A program made the position numbers and the translations under genes. From Streptomyces sp. NBC_00683 (GTDB lineage: Bacteria; Actinomycetota; Actinomycetes; Streptomycetales; Streptomycetaceae): a DNA stretch of 64,000 bases. The notes beneath the pieces are model-generated. The model saw nothing but the letters and a program-made list of their open reading frames with translations. It ran no database searches and had not been told where the DNA came from. This document shows, piece by piece, positions 20,515-29,778 of the stretch; position 1 is the stretch's first letter, and each line of letters opens with the position of its first letter. Where the stretch lies: assembly GCF_036226745.1 (NCBI RefSeq), contig NZ_CP109013.1:310001-374000 (forward strand), given 5' to 3'.

Positions 20515-21096
20515 TCAACGCGAGGTCGCTCCGGAGGCGGTCGGTGCGAGTGCGGACTGGGGGTCGCACCGCATGGGAGTACGTGTGCCGTCCGTGCCCC
20601 GCAGCGTCACCGTCACAGTGCCATCGGTGCTCTCCGCGAACGCCACCGTGCAGACGAGCTGCAGCTCGGCGGGCCGGGTGAGCCCGTCGAGCGGGGCCTC
20701 CAGGGTGACGTCCACCCCGTCGTCGGTCACCTCTGTCGTCGCCTGGGTGCCTGGGGCGGGCAGCGATGCCTCGTTGACCATGCCCGCCAGCTTCTCCGCC
20801 TCGTTCGGGCCGGCCAGCAGCGCGGTCATGGTCTTCTCCGTGGGAGGCCGCGCGGCCTCCCCACTGCTGTCCTGGCCCATCTCGTCCCCGGTGAATTCGC
20901 TCTCGCCGACTGTCCGGGGGACGGGCATCAGCACGGAGTCGTGGGAGAAGAACAGAAGCATCCGGACCTGACGGGCGGGGAGCACGTCGATGGTCGCGGC
21001 GCCCCCGGCAGCGATGACGTCCGTCTCCTGGATGCCGCAGGCTGCGAGCGGGAGCCAGGCCGCGAGCAATGCCGCCGTGCGCAGGAGCGCCCTCAT
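20515..21096 (-). CDS. Lipoprotein, GerMN-like, of the two-component operon
   Basis: 193 residues; signal with lipobox LAAC, then a strand-rich domain (VRMLLFFSHDSVLMPVPRTV ... TMTALLAGPNEAEKL ... VDVTLEAPLDG) resembling GerMN/sporulation-associated extracellular domains. Its ATG overlaps the kinase stop by 4 bases (ATGA), so it is translated with the sensor kinase. A periplasm-side lipoprotein coupled to a kinase suggests a role in signal sensing, as for CseA or LpqB, but this is inference. Confidence 0.7.
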   Translation of the reverse strand: MRALLRTAALLAAWLPLAACGIQETDVIAAGGAATIDVLPARQVRMLLFFSHDSVLMPVPRTVGESEFTGDEMGQDSSGEAARPPTEKTMTALLAGPNEAEKLAGMVNEASLPAPGTQATTEVTDDGVDVTLEAPLDGLTRPAELQLVCTVAFAESTDGTVTVTLRGTDGTRTPMRCDPQSALAPTASGATSR

Positions 21097-22664
21097 CCCA
21101 CTGCCCTCTCCGTGTCGTCGGTCGACGGATCCCCTGCCCAGGCCCGTTGCCCTGCCTCGTCGCTGCGGGATCCGTCCATGCCGTTGTCCCGTTCGTGGCC
21201 GGTGGACCCGTCGAGGGGGATCTCGACCGTGAAGACGGCGCCGCCGTCCGGACCGTTCCCGGCACGGACCGTGCCGCCGTGCAGCCGGACGTTCTCCTGG
21301 GTGATCGCCAGGCCGAGACCGCTGCCCGCCGACCGGGTGCGGGCCGCGTCGGCCTTGTAGAAGCGGTCGAAGATGTGGGGCAGTACCTCCGGCCGTATGC
21401 CGGGCCCGCTGTCGGCGACCTCGAGGACCAGGGTTCCCGCCCCGTCGGCGGCCGTCCGCGTGCTCAGGCGGACCGTTACGGGCTCCGAGCCGTGCCGCAG
21501 GGCGTTGCCCACGAGATTGGCGACGACGACGTCGAACCGGCGCGGATCGAGACGGGCCCGGATCCCGTCCGGCAGTTCGGTGCGTACGCGGTCGTCCCAG
21601 CGCCGGTGCAGGAGCGTCCTGCCGATGGTCTCCGCGGCGTCGACCTCGTCGGTGTTCAGCTCGGCCGCGCGTGCGTCGAAGCGGGAGATCTCCATCAGGT
21701 CCTCCACCAGGACAGCCAGTTTGCCGGTCTCCGCGCTGATCAGCCGGACGGCCTGGGCCGTGTCCGGGTCGAGGCCGTCCGCGTCCTCGTCCAGCACCTC
21801 GGTGACGGCGAGCATCCCGGCGAGCGGGGTGCGCAGTTCGTGCGAGACGTCGGAGGCGAACCGGCGGGCTCGGGCCTCCGCCTGTTGCAGTTCGTCGACC
21901 GACTTCTCGAGCTGCCCCGCCGACTCGTTGAACGTACGGGCCAGATCCGCCAGTTCGTCGCTCCCCGAGACCTTGATCCGCGCGTCGAGCCGGCCACTGC
22001 CCATGGAACGGGCCGCTCTGCGCAGCTCGCGAACCGGGCGCAGCACACTGCGCGCGGCGATCAGCGCGGGCACCAGGGCGATGGCGAGGCCGGGCAGAGC
22101 GCCGTCGCGCGCGGCGGTGACCAGGGCGTCGACATTGGCCTGCTCCTCGCTCATCTGCATCACGGCGAACATGACCAGCCCCGTCGGCACGGTGCCGCCC
22201 CCGCCGGTCCTCGTCAGGACCGGCACTCCGATCGTGAGGTACGGGACACCGTCCTTCACGACCCTCTCGAAGCTGCCGTGCGAGGTCGTCAGGGTGGTGC
22301 GGCGCAGCTCGGAGGTGATGACGGAGGAGGTGGGTCTGGTGCTCGAAGAGACCCGCAGCGAGCCGTACTCGGCGAAGACGATCCACGGGTGCGGCTTCGC
22401 CTTGCTCGCGAGGACGAACAGCAGCTCACGCAGCATCACCGGATCGACGGGAAGTGAGGGTGCGAGCGTCTCCACCTGTTCGCGGAAGGACACGACCGCG
22501 GTGTCCTGGGCGCTGACGAGGACGGCGCTGCGCGCCTCGCGGTAGGTGAGTGCCGCGGTCGTCCCCGCGCTGACGGCGGCCACGAGCAGGAACGCGAGGA
22601 CGAGGCGTGTGCGCAACCCGAAGGTGGCGATCCGGCGCAGGCGACTCTTGCGGCGGGTGTTCAC
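21093..22664 (-). CDS. Membrane sensor histidine kinase
   Basis: 523 residues. A first membrane segment (about 20-40), an extracellular sensor region (about 45-160), a second segment (about 190-207), HAMP (about 207-260), HisKA with phospho-acceptor H275 in SDVSHELRTPL, and a HATPase domain with N-box NLVGNALRHG, DSGPGI and GSGLGLAI. All catalytic boxes are intact. It overlaps the response regulator by 4 bases and the lipoprotein by 4 bases, forming one translation unit. Confidence 0.92.
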   Translation of the reverse strand: MNTRRKSRLRRIATFGLRTRLVLAFLLVAAVSAGTTAALTYREARSAVLVSAQDTAVVSFREQVETLAPSLPVDPVMLRELLFVLASKAKPHPWIVFAEYGSLRVSSSTRPTSSVITSELRRTTLTTSHGSFERVVKDGVPYLTIGVPVLTRTGGGGTVPTGLVMFAVMQMSEEQANVDALVTAARDGALPGLAIALVPALIAARSVLRPVRELRRAARSMGSGRLDARIKVSGSDELADLARTFNESAGQLEKSVDELQQAEARARRFASDVSHELRTPLAGMLAVTEVLDEDADGLDPDTAQAVRLISAETGKLAVLVEDLMEISRFDARAAELNTDEVDAAETIGRTLLHRRWDDRVRTELPDGIRARLDPRRFDVVVANLVGNALRHGSEPVTVRLSTRTAADGAGTLVLEVADSGPGIRPEVLPHIFDRFYKADAARTRSAGSGLGLAITQENVRLHGGTVRAGNGPDGGAVFTVEIPLDGSTGHERDNGMDGSRSDEAGQRAWAGDPSTDDTERAVG

Positions 22665-23344
22665 AGGGGTCCGAAGCGGTAGCCGAAGCCCCGCAGGGTC
22701 TGTATGTAGCGCGGGCTGCCGGGGGTGTCCTCGATCTTGTTGCGCAGCCTGCGGACGCAGGCGTCGACGAGGCGGGCGTCGCCGTGGTAGCTGTGCTCCC
22801 AGACGTGCTCAAGGAGTTGCTGCCGGCTGAACACCTGCTCCGGGGCGGCCGTCAGATGGAGAAGCAGTTTCATCTCGGAGGGCGCCAGGGCGATGCGTTC
22901 ACCGGACTTGGCGACGGTGAGACCTGCGCGGTCGACGGCGAGGTCTCCGTGGAACTCGACGGCGGGACGGCCGCTGTCCGGGGCCTCCATCCTGCGCAGC
23001 ACGGCGCGGATGCGGGCCTCGATCACTTCGGTGCGGGCCGGTTTGACGATGTAGTCGTCGGCGCCGGCCTCGAGGCCGATGACGACGTCGAAGTCGTCGC
23101 CGCGGGCGGTGAGCATGATGATGGGCAGCTGGCTGTCCTCCCGCACGAGGCGGCAGACCTGCACACCGTTCATGCCGGGCAGCATCAGGTCCAGCAGGAG
23201 CAGGTCGGGCCGGAACTCGCGGAGTGCGGCCAGTCCGGCCTCGCCGGTGGCGGCCGTGCGGACCTCGTGGCCGCGGCGGCGCAGTCCCAGCTCGACACCC
23301 TCGCGTACGGAGGGGTCGTCTTCGATCAGGAGCACGCGGGGCAT
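22661..23344 (-). CDS. OmpR/PhoB-type response regulator
   Basis: 227 residues. Receiver domain (1-115) with acidic D9/D10, phospho-acceptor D52 and K101; winged-helix DNA-binding domain (about 135-225) with the OmpR signature VDACVRRLRNKIEDTPGSPRYIQTLRGFGYRF. The ATG at 23342-23344 gives the canonical N-terminus MPRVLLIEDD; upstream codons are spurious. First gene of the operon with the kinase and lipoprotein. The target genes are unknown; the adjacent envelope genes are candidates. Confidence 0.93.
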   Translation of the reverse strand: MPRVLLIEDDPSVREGVELGLRRRGHEVRTAATGEAGLAALREFRPDLLLLDLMLPGMNGVQVCRLVREDSQLPIIMLTARGDDFDVVIGLEAGADDYIVKPARTEVIEARIRAVLRRMEAPDSGRPAVEFHGDLAVDRAGLTVAKSGERIALAPSEMKLLLHLTAAPEQVFSRQQLLEHVWEHSYHGDARLVDACVRRLRNKIEDTPGSPRYIQTLRGFGYRFGPL

Positions 23345-23423
23345 GTGCGGGGCGTCCCTGGGGGTCGTGGTGAATGGGTCAGGAGGGTTCACGCGCTCGG
23401 AGCGCTTCACGGTTCCGCGGGTC

Positions 23424-25085
23424 TCAGCGCCGGAGGCGGAGCCGGGCGGCCGCGCCGGTGACGAGGGAGTCGACCTCGGCGAGGCGTAGAGGGCGGGCGA
23501 GAAGCACGAAGACCGCGGCGACGGTGAGCGCGCCGGCTCCGGCGGCGACGGCGGGCCCTGCGGGGGCCGTCAGCCGGGTGGCGCCGAGGCCGAGGAGGGT
23601 GGCCGGCACTGCCGCGACGAGCATCCCGGCCTGGGCGGCGACGGTGGCGGAGCGCCACAGCCGTGGCCGGGGCGGTGCCGCGCCGGGGACCTTGCCGGGC
23701 GTCAGGCGGCGGTGCAGCACCAGTGCGGTCAGGGCCCAGCCGGCGAACAGCGCCAGCGAGTAGCCGCCTGCCATACCGGTGACCGCCCAGCGCGCCGGCA
23801 GGAGTTGGTACGACGCCCACGACAGCCCCGCGTTGAGGCCCGCGATCATCAGGTTCAGCAGGAACGGGGTGCGCGTGTCGGACAGGGCGTAGAAGGAGCG
23901 GGACAGCACGTACTGGCCGGAGAAGGCGATCAGTCCGGGGGCGAAGGCCATCAGGATCCCGGCGAGAACGGCGATGTCCTCCGGTCCTGTTCTGCCGTAC
24001 TGGAAGACCAGCGCCGTCGCGGGGTGTGCCAGGGCGAGCAGTGCGCACGCGGCGGGCACTATCAGGGCTCCGCTCGTGCGCAGCGCGTATCCGGCGTCCC
24101 GCCGGACCGCTGCCGTGTCGCCGTCGGCAGCCGACCGGCTCATCCGCGGCATCAGCGCCGTCACCAGGGAGACCGTGACGATGCCGTGCGGGACCATCCA
24201 CAGCGTGTACGCGTTGTTGTACGCGCTGAACCCCGCGCCCTCGATGTGCTCGGCGGCGGCGCGGGCACCGGCGGACGTGGCGAGCCGGGTGGTGACCCAG
24301 TAGGCGGCCTGGTTGCTGAGCACCAACAGCACGAGCCAGCCCGCGGAACGCAGTGGCCGGGTCAGGCCGCTGCCGCGCCAGTCGAACCGGGGCCGGAACC
24401 GGAACCCGGTGGCCCGCAGCGACGGCAGCAGGGCGAGCGCCTGGACGACGATGCCGGCCGTGGTGCCCCAGCCGAGAAGGGCACGCTCCCCCGGTGTCAG
24501 GTCTCCGCCCGCACCGGTCGCCAGGTACAGGCCGAACACGGCGATGACCACGACGTTGTTGAGGACCGGTGTCCACATCATGGCTCCGAAGCGGCCACGC
24601 GCGTTGAGTACTTGCCCGAGCAGGGTGAACAGGCCGAGGAAGAAGATCTGCGGCAGGCAGTACCGGGCCAGCGAAACCGTCATCGTGTGCTGGTCCGGCG
24701 GGTAGTCGGAGTAGAACCCGACGATCGCCGGCGCCGCCCACACCGCCGTGCCTGTGAGGAGGAGCAGGGCCAGCACGCACAGGGTGAGCAGCCGGTCGGT
24801 GTAGGCCGCGCCCCCGTCCGCGTGCTCCTTCGCCGCCCTGACCAGCTCCGGCAGGAAAACGGCGTTGAGGGCGCCCCCGAGCAGCAGGATGTAGACGATG
24901 GTGGGGACCGAGTTGCCCACCGCGTACCCGTCGGCGACGATCCCGAGGCCGAGTGCCGCGGCGACGACCGCGGACCGCAGGAATCCGGTGGCGCGTGAGA
25001 CGACCGACCCGGCCGCCATGATCGCGCCGCTGCGCAACGCGGAAGGCTGCTTCGCCGTCGGCCCGGCTGTCGCGGTGGTACTCAT
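23424..25085 (-). CDS. murJ: MurJ/MviN-type lipid II flippase
   Basis: 553 residues with about 14 transmembrane helices, the MurJ fold. It should flip lipid-linked peptidoglycan precursor to the outer face. Family features: N-terminal SGAIMAAGSVVSRATGFLRS, GALNAVFLPELVRA and the central SRSFYALSDTRTPF. Its ATG overlaps the stop of the FemAB-type gene by 4 bases, so the two are co-translated. In Streptomyces the housekeeping murJ is normally near the replication origin, so this may be a paralogue; that cannot be settled from this window. Confidence 0.85.
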   Translation of the reverse strand: MSTTATAGPTAKQPSALRSGAIMAAGSVVSRATGFLRSAVVAAALGLGIVADGYAVGNSVPTIVYILLLGGALNAVFLPELVRAAKEHADGGAAYTDRLLTLCVLALLLLTGTAVWAAPAIVGFYSDYPPDQHTMTVSLARYCLPQIFFLGLFTLLGQVLNARGRFGAMMWTPVLNNVVVIAVFGLYLATGAGGDLTPGERALLGWGTTAGIVVQALALLPSLRATGFRFRPRFDWRGSGLTRPLRSAGWLVLLVLSNQAAYWVTTRLATSAGARAAAEHIEGAGFSAYNNAYTLWMVPHGIVTVSLVTALMPRMSRSAADGDTAAVRRDAGYALRTSGALIVPAACALLALAHPATALVFQYGRTGPEDIAVLAGILMAFAPGLIAFSGQYVLSRSFYALSDTRTPFLLNLMIAGLNAGLSWASYQLLPARWAVTGMAGGYSLALFAGWALTALVLHRRLTPGKVPGAAPPRPRLWRSATVAAQAGMLVAAVPATLLGLGATRLTAPAGPAVAAGAGALTVAAVFVLLARPLRLAEVDSLVTGAAARLRLRR

Positions 25086-26254
25086 CGTCGCGCCAGATAG
25101 GTCTGGAACGCGCGGTACAGCGCGTGATTGGCCGTGCCGTCCAACGGTCTCTCCCACTCCCCCAGGGTTTCGACGACCTCACCACCGGTGCCGAGCTTCC
25201 AGCGCAGCAGCCCGTACGGACGGTCGTCGGGGTCGAGGGTGGAGGGTACCCCGCGCATGTCGTAGACGTCGGCGCCGAGTGCCTGGGCGTCCAGCAGCAT
25301 GCGCCACTGCAGGAGGTTGGAGGGCCGCACCTCACGGCGGTGGTCGGCGGAGGCGCCGGTCTGGTACCAGATCCGGCGGCCGAAGCGGATCATGGTGTGG
25401 GCAGCGAGTACCTCACCCTCGTGACGGGCGAGGTAGAGCTGCATGCGGCCCGGTTCCTCCGCGTTGAGGGCCGCGTACTGACGCTCGTAGTACTCCAGGG
25501 ACCGGCCGAGGCGGAAGCCGTCGCGTTCCTCGGTGATGCGCAGCAGCCGGTAGAACTCCGGCAGGTCCGCCGCGCTGCCGACGACCACCTCGACGCCCGA
25601 CTTCTGCGCCCGGCGGACGTTGCGCCTCCACTCCTGGTTGAGCCCCGCCCACAGGTCGTCCGTCGTGCGCCCGGTGAGCGGTATCCGGAAGACGTGGCGT
25701 GGCTGCGCGTCCTCGTCGTCCTCGCCGCCGCACCGTTTCCAGCCCCGGGCCCGGAGCCGTTCCGCGACGGCCGTGCCCAGCGGATCCACCTCGCTCGCGA
25801 GGACGTCGGAGAGCCTGCGGCCGGGCCCGGTCCCCGATTTGAGCCGTGCTCCGTTCCAGCGGCGGTACGCCGGCGAGGGGCCGATCCGTACGGCGAACAC
25901 TCCCGACGCGCGCAGGTGTCTCAGCAGCGGGTCGAGCCAGCCGTCGATGCCCGGGTCGGCCCAGTCGGCGACCGGTCCTTCCGGCAGGTAGGCGAAGTAC
26001 TTGCGGGTTCCGGGGAGTTGACGCAGCAGGACGAGCGCGACGCCGGTCAGCCGGCCGGCCGCGGGGTCCGGTCCCCAGCCCACCAGCTGGGAACGCCAGC
26101 CGTCCTTGACCTGCGCCCACGAGGGGCACTGCAGGAATCCTGCGCCGAGGTCGGAGCCCGCGCCGGAGCGCAGGAACGAGCGGTACTTCTCGGCGGTGAT
26201 GAGCCCCAACGGGGATTCCGGGCCGCGGGCAGCCGTCACGAGCAGTGCTGACAC
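25082..26254 (-). CDS. FemAB-type peptidyltransferase (peptidoglycan bridge formation)
   Basis: 390 residues with duplicated GNAT-like folds as in FemX/FemA, enzymes that add amino acids from aminoacyl-tRNA to the lipid II stem peptide. Family motifs include LFHxx-like FAYLPEGPVADW, LNQEWRRNVRRAQKSGVEV, and LLQWRMLLDAQALGADVYDMRGVP. GTG start with GAGAGG 8 bases upstream. First gene of the operon with murJ, fitting a lipid II modification and export pair. Confidence 0.85.
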   Translation of the reverse strand: MSALLVTAARGPESPLGLITAEKYRSFLRSGAGSDLGAGFLQCPSWAQVKDGWRSQLVGWGPDPAAGRLTGVALVLLRQLPGTRKYFAYLPEGPVADWADPGIDGWLDPLLRHLRASGVFAVRIGPSPAYRRWNGARLKSGTGPGRRLSDVLASEVDPLGTAVAERLRARGWKRCGGEDDEDAQPRHVFRIPLTGRTTDDLWAGLNQEWRRNVRRAQKSGVEVVVGSAADLPEFYRLLRITEERDGFRLGRSLEYYERQYAALNAEEPGRMQLYLARHEGEVLAAHTMIRFGRRIWYQTGASADHRREVRPSNLLQWRMLLDAQALGADVYDMRGVPSTLDPDDRPYGLLRWKLGTGGEVVETLGEWERPLDGTANHALYRAFQTYLARR

Positions 26255-26444
26255 GGTGTGAGCCTCTCTGTGGGAGTGCACAGGATGCTCACAGCCGTCC
26301 GTGACCGCTCCGCGCGGCGAATGTGACCGGACGATGACCGTTGTCCTGCAGTGGCCGTCACATGGCCGCAGCGCCGCTCACCTGGGCTTTCCTGGTTCTA
26401 CTGTCTCGGTATCCACATCCGAACCACCATGGACGGAGACTCCG

Positions 26445-27638
26445 TTGAGCCGTATATGTGTGCGCACCGCGGCGGTCGCGGTACTGCTGGCCCCGCTCGC
26501 TGCCTGCTCCTCCGGAGCAGGCTCCGGCTCCGCTGCGCAGGACGCCAAGGGCGGCGGCACCAGCGCCGCGGAAGACCGCCCCGCGACGGTGACCGTGACG
26601 CCGAAGGGCAACGGTGTACCGGCCGGCGGCACGGTCAGGGTGACCGCGGCGGGTGGCACGCTCACCTCGGTCGCCGTCACGGACGACGAGGGGCGCGCAC
26701 TCGCCGGCAAGGTGGCCGCCGATGGGGCGACGTGGGTCTCGATACGCAAGGCGGCCCCCGGCACCTCGTACACGGTCACCGCCACGACGACCACGAAGGC
26801 CGGGACGAAGAGCACGATCACGTCCGTGTTCGCCACGGCCGAGGCCGACAAGGTCAACAAGGTCGACTGGCGGCCGGGTACGAAGGCGGTCGTCGGCATC
26901 GCCCAGCCGGTCTCGCTGGTCTTCGACAACCCGGTCACCGACAAGGCGGCCGTCGAGCGGCAGTTGAAGCTGACCACGTCGAATCCCACCGAGGGCTCCT
27001 GGTCCTGGCTGGAGGACTGGTCCGGCCGTGACCGGATCGACTGGCGGCCCAAGGAGTACTGGCAGCCCGGCACGAAGGTCACGCTGAGCGCCGAGCTGAA
27101 CGGCACGGACTCAGGTGACGGCGGGTGGTTCGTCCGCGACTACTCGACCGCCTTCACCGTCGGTGGGGGCCAGATAGTCAAGGTCGACCTCGACCGCAAG
27201 CAGCTCACCCTGGAAAGGAACGGGCAGGCGGTGCGGAGCATCCCCGTCTCCGGCGGTACCCCCGGCGGCGACAAACGCTCCTGGCGCGGGACTGCCGTCC
27301 TGATGGCCAAGGAGGGCACGATCAACATGAACTCCGAGACCGTCGGCCTCGGCGACGCCTACGACAAGATGGTCGACCGCTCCATGCGGCTGACCTGGTC
27401 CGGCATGTACGCGCACGCGGCGCCGTGGAACGACAAGTGGTTCGGCAACGCGAACATGAGCTCCGGCTGCATCGGCATGAGCGACACGAACGCCGCCTGG
27501 CTCTACGCCCAGGTCCGGCCCGGCGACCCGTTCGAGATCACCGGCAAGAACACCAAGGGCATCGTCGCCCCGGGCAACGGCTTCGGCGACTGGAACGTGC
27601 CGTGGGCCGAGTGGCAGGCGAAGAGCGCGCTGCGCTGA
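26445..27638 (+). CDS. L,D-transpeptidase lipoprotein (YkuD with Ig-like domains)
   Basis: 397 residues starting at TTG (26445) with GGAG 6 bases upstream. Lipobox LAAC at 18-21 anchors it outside the cell. Two Ig-like domains (about 45-135 and 140-240) precede a YkuD domain (about 245-375) with H324 and the S340-G-C342 catalytic cysteine. This is the LdtMt2-like architecture that forms 3-3 crosslinks in peptidoglycan and resists most penicillins. Divergent from the murJ/FemAB operon. Confidence 0.9.
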   Translation: MSRICVRTAAVAVLLAPLAACSSGAGSGSAAQDAKGGGTSAAEDRPATVTVTPKGNGVPAGGTVRVTAAGGTLTSVAVTDDEGRALAGKVAADGATWVSIRKAAPGTSYTVTATTTTKAGTKSTITSVFATAEADKVNKVDWRPGTKAVVGIAQPVSLVFDNPVTDKAAVERQLKLTTSNPTEGSWSWLEDWSGRDRIDWRPKEYWQPGTKVTLSAELNGTDSGDGGWFVRDYSTAFTVGGGQIVKVDLDRKQLTLERNGQAVRSIPVSGGTPGGDKRSWRGTAVLMAKEGTINMNSETVGLGDAYDKMVDRSMRLTWSGMYAHAAPWNDKWFGNANMSSGCIGMSDTNAAWLYAQVRPGDPFEITGKNTKGIVAPGNGFGDWNVPWAEWQAKSALR

Positions 27639-27659
27639 CGCCGGTGATCTCCCCGGCGC

Positions 27660-27971
27660 TCACAGCTCCCACACGACGGGCAGGCCGGCCTCAGTTCCCT
27701 GGGCCGAGTAGTCGTGCACGACGTCGAGGAGTCCGGCCATCCGCGCCTGCCAGGCGATGTTGACCGGCAGCGTCTCCAGCGAGGCAAGCAGCGCGGCGTA
27801 GTCCTCGCACTCCAGGAGGTGGAAGAGGTCGGTGCCGCTGCGCCAGATCGTCCAGGAGGTGGCGCCGCCGGAGCGGATCGCCGCCGTCAGTTCCTCGGGG
27901 ACTTCGCGGTGCGCCGCGTCGTACTCGTCGATCCGGTCGGCGCGGACCTTGGTGTGCAGCGCGATCCTCAT
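27660..27971 (-). CDS. L-rhamnose/L-fucose mutarotase family protein
   Basis: 103 residues, the size of RhaM-family mutarotases, which interconvert alpha and beta forms of 6-deoxy sugars. The sequence starts MRIALHTKVRADRIDEYDAAHREVPEEL, and has a central FHLLECEDY strand and a WQARM segment as in that family. Its start overlaps the upstream aldo/keto reductase stop by 4 bases. As last gene of the L-fucose operon it would supply the anomer used by the dehydrogenase; fucose specificity is inferred from context. Confidence 0.82.
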   Translation of the reverse strand: MRIALHTKVRADRIDEYDAAHREVPEELTAAIRSGGATSWTIWRSGTDLFHLLECEDYAALLASLETLPVNIAWQARMAGLLDVVHDYSAQGTEAGLPVVWEL

Positions 27972-29008
27972 GACGGCTCCTCGGTCGTACGGGCCTCGGC
28001 GTCCGCGTCTGCCCGGTTCTCCCACTCCGCCTCTGGGACCGGGACGTGCTCCGGCAGCAGGCCGTCGGCCCGCAGTTCGGCCCAGAGCGCGTCGGGGACG
28101 GTGCGCGCCAGCATGTCGGCGGCGTCGTGGACCTCGTGCGCCGATCGGGTACCGACGAGGATGCCGGCCACCGCCGGATGCCCGAAGGGGAACCGCAGGG
28201 CGGCGGCGCGCAGGGGAACGCCGTGCCGGTCCGCGACGGCCTTCATGCGCAGCGCGCGGTCCAGGACCTCCGGGGACGCGGCCGCGTAGTTGAAGGTGGC
28301 ACCCGGCTTCGGGTCGGCGAGGAGCCCCGAGTTGAAGACTCCGCCGACGACGACACTCTTGCCGCGCGCGTCGGCCTCCGGGAGGAGCTCGTCGAGACCG
28401 CCCTGGTCCAGGAGGGTGTAGCGGCCGGCGCACAGCACCACGTCGACGTCGGTCTCGCGGACGAAACGGGTCAGCATCTCCGCCTGGTTCATGCCCGCAC
28501 CGATCGCGCCGACCACACCTTCGGCGCGGAGCCGCTCCAGCGCCGGATAGGCCTCCTTGAAGGCCTGCTCCTCGTGGTCGTCCGGATCGTGGAGGTACAC
28601 GACGTCGATCCGGTCGAGGCCGAGTCGCTCCAGGCTCGCCTCGATGCTGCGCCGTACGCCGTCGGCGCTGAAGTCCCAGATACGACGATGGGTGGCGGGC
28701 ACGGCGAATCCGTTGGCGAGGTCGTCGCCCGCCGCCGCCGTCCGCTCCAGGCGGCGGCCCACCTTGGTCGAGACGACGTACTCGTCACGTGGCCTGATGC
28801 TCAGTGCCGCGCCGATCCGGTGCTCGGACAGGCCGAGGCCGTAGTGCGGGGCGGTGTCGAAGTAGCGGATGCCGGTGTCCCAGGCGGCGTCGACGGCAGC
28901 CGTCGCCTGGACGTCGTCCACCGCCGAGAAGAGGTTGCCGATCGCCGCCGCCCCGAAGGCCAGTTCGGTGACGGCGATATCGCTCGTGCCGAGCGTGCTG
29001 CCTCGCAT
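27968..29008 (-). CDS. Aldo/keto reductase, probable L-fucose dehydrogenase
   Basis: 346 residues, a complete AKR barrel with catalytic tetrad D51, Y56, K82 and H140 (YFDTAPHYG, VSTKVGR, VYLHDPDD). Members of this branch (D-threo-aldose 1-dehydrogenase) oxidise L-fucose to L-fucono-lactone with NAD(P)+. It stands between the mutarotase and the SDR in a five-gene operon whose other members match the later steps of oxidative L-fucose breakdown, which supports that substrate. Confidence 0.85.
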   Translation of the reverse strand: MRGSTLGTSDIAVTELAFGAAAIGNLFSAVDDVQATAAVDAAWDTGIRYFDTAPHYGLGLSEHRIGAALSIRPRDEYVVSTKVGRRLERTAAAGDDLANGFAVPATHRRIWDFSADGVRRSIEASLERLGLDRIDVVYLHDPDDHEEQAFKEAYPALERLRAEGVVGAIGAGMNQAEMLTRFVRETDVDVVLCAGRYTLLDQGGLDELLPEADARGKSVVVGGVFNSGLLADPKPGATFNYAAASPEVLDRALRMKAVADRHGVPLRAAALRFPFGHPAVAGILVGTRSAHEVHDAADMLARTVPDALWAELRADGLLPEHVPVPEAEWENRADADAEARTTEEPS

Positions 29009-29022
29009 GTGCGGGCCGCCTC

Positions 29023-29778
29023 TCAGTTCTGGACCGGTCGGAGGCGCAGGCCCTGCATGCCCCCGTCTACGGCGAGCGAGGTTCCGGTGACGGATCCGGC
29101 GGCCGGGCTCGCCAGGTACACGATCGCAGCTGCCACTTCATCGGCCGTCACCAGGCGGCCCATGGGCTGTCGGGCGTCGAGCGCCGCCCGTTCGGCCACC
29201 GGGTCGTCCGCGGCGTCCAGGAGCCGGCCGACCCAGGGGGTGTCGGCGGTGCCCGGATTCACACAGTTGACCCGTATTCCTTCGCGTACGTGATCTGCGG
29301 CCATGGCGAGGGTCAGGGAGAGGACGGCACCCTTGCTCGCGCTGTACAGGGCGCGTTGCGGCAGGCCGGCGGTTGCGGCGATCGAGCAGGTGTTGACGAT
29401 CGCGGCCTCCGCCGATGACCGCAGATACGGCAGGGCGGCGCGGGTGGTGCGGACGATCCCGAGGACGTTGACGTCCAGTACGCGGTGCCACTGCGCGTCG
29501 TCGTTGTCCTCGACGGTGCCGGCGGCGCCGATACCGGCGTTGTTGACCAGGATGTCGATCCCGCCGAGATCCTCGGCGGCGGCCGCGACGGCGGTGCGTA
29601 CCGCGTCGTCGTCGCTGACGTCCGCGCGGTAGCCGCGCAGCGGCTTGTCGACGGCGCCGGGGTCGAGGTCGAGCACGGCCACGCGGGCGCCGCGCTCGGC
29701 GAGCAGCCTGGCGGTGGCCAGACCGATGCCCGACGCTCCTCCGGTGACGACGGCCTTGAGCCCGATCAGCTCACTCAT
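29023..29778 (-). CDS. SDR oxidoreductase, probable 2-keto-3-deoxy-L-fuconate dehydrogenase
   Basis: 251 residues, classical [11 protein letters not shown] (12-19), NNAG (79-82), S132, Y145 and K149. In the non-phosphorylated L-fucose pathway a SDR oxidises 2-keto-3-deoxy-L-fuconate to the 2,4-diketo acid; position between the fuconate dehydratase and the fucose dehydrogenase fits that step. The ATG overlaps the stop of the dehydratase by 4 bases. Function is inferred from family and context. Confidence 0.82.
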   Translation of the reverse strand: MSELIGLKAVVTGGASGIGLATARLLAERGARVAVLDLDPGAVDKPLRGYRADVSDDDAVRTAVAAAAEDLGGIDILVNNAGIGAAGTVEDNDDAQWHRVLDVNVLGIVRTTRAALPYLRSSAEAAIVNTCSIAATAGLPQRALYSASKGAVLSLTLAMAADHVREGIRVNCVNPGTADTPWVGRLLDAADDPVAERAALDARQPMGRLVTADEVAAAIVYLASPAAGSVTGTSLAVDGGMQGLRLRPVQN

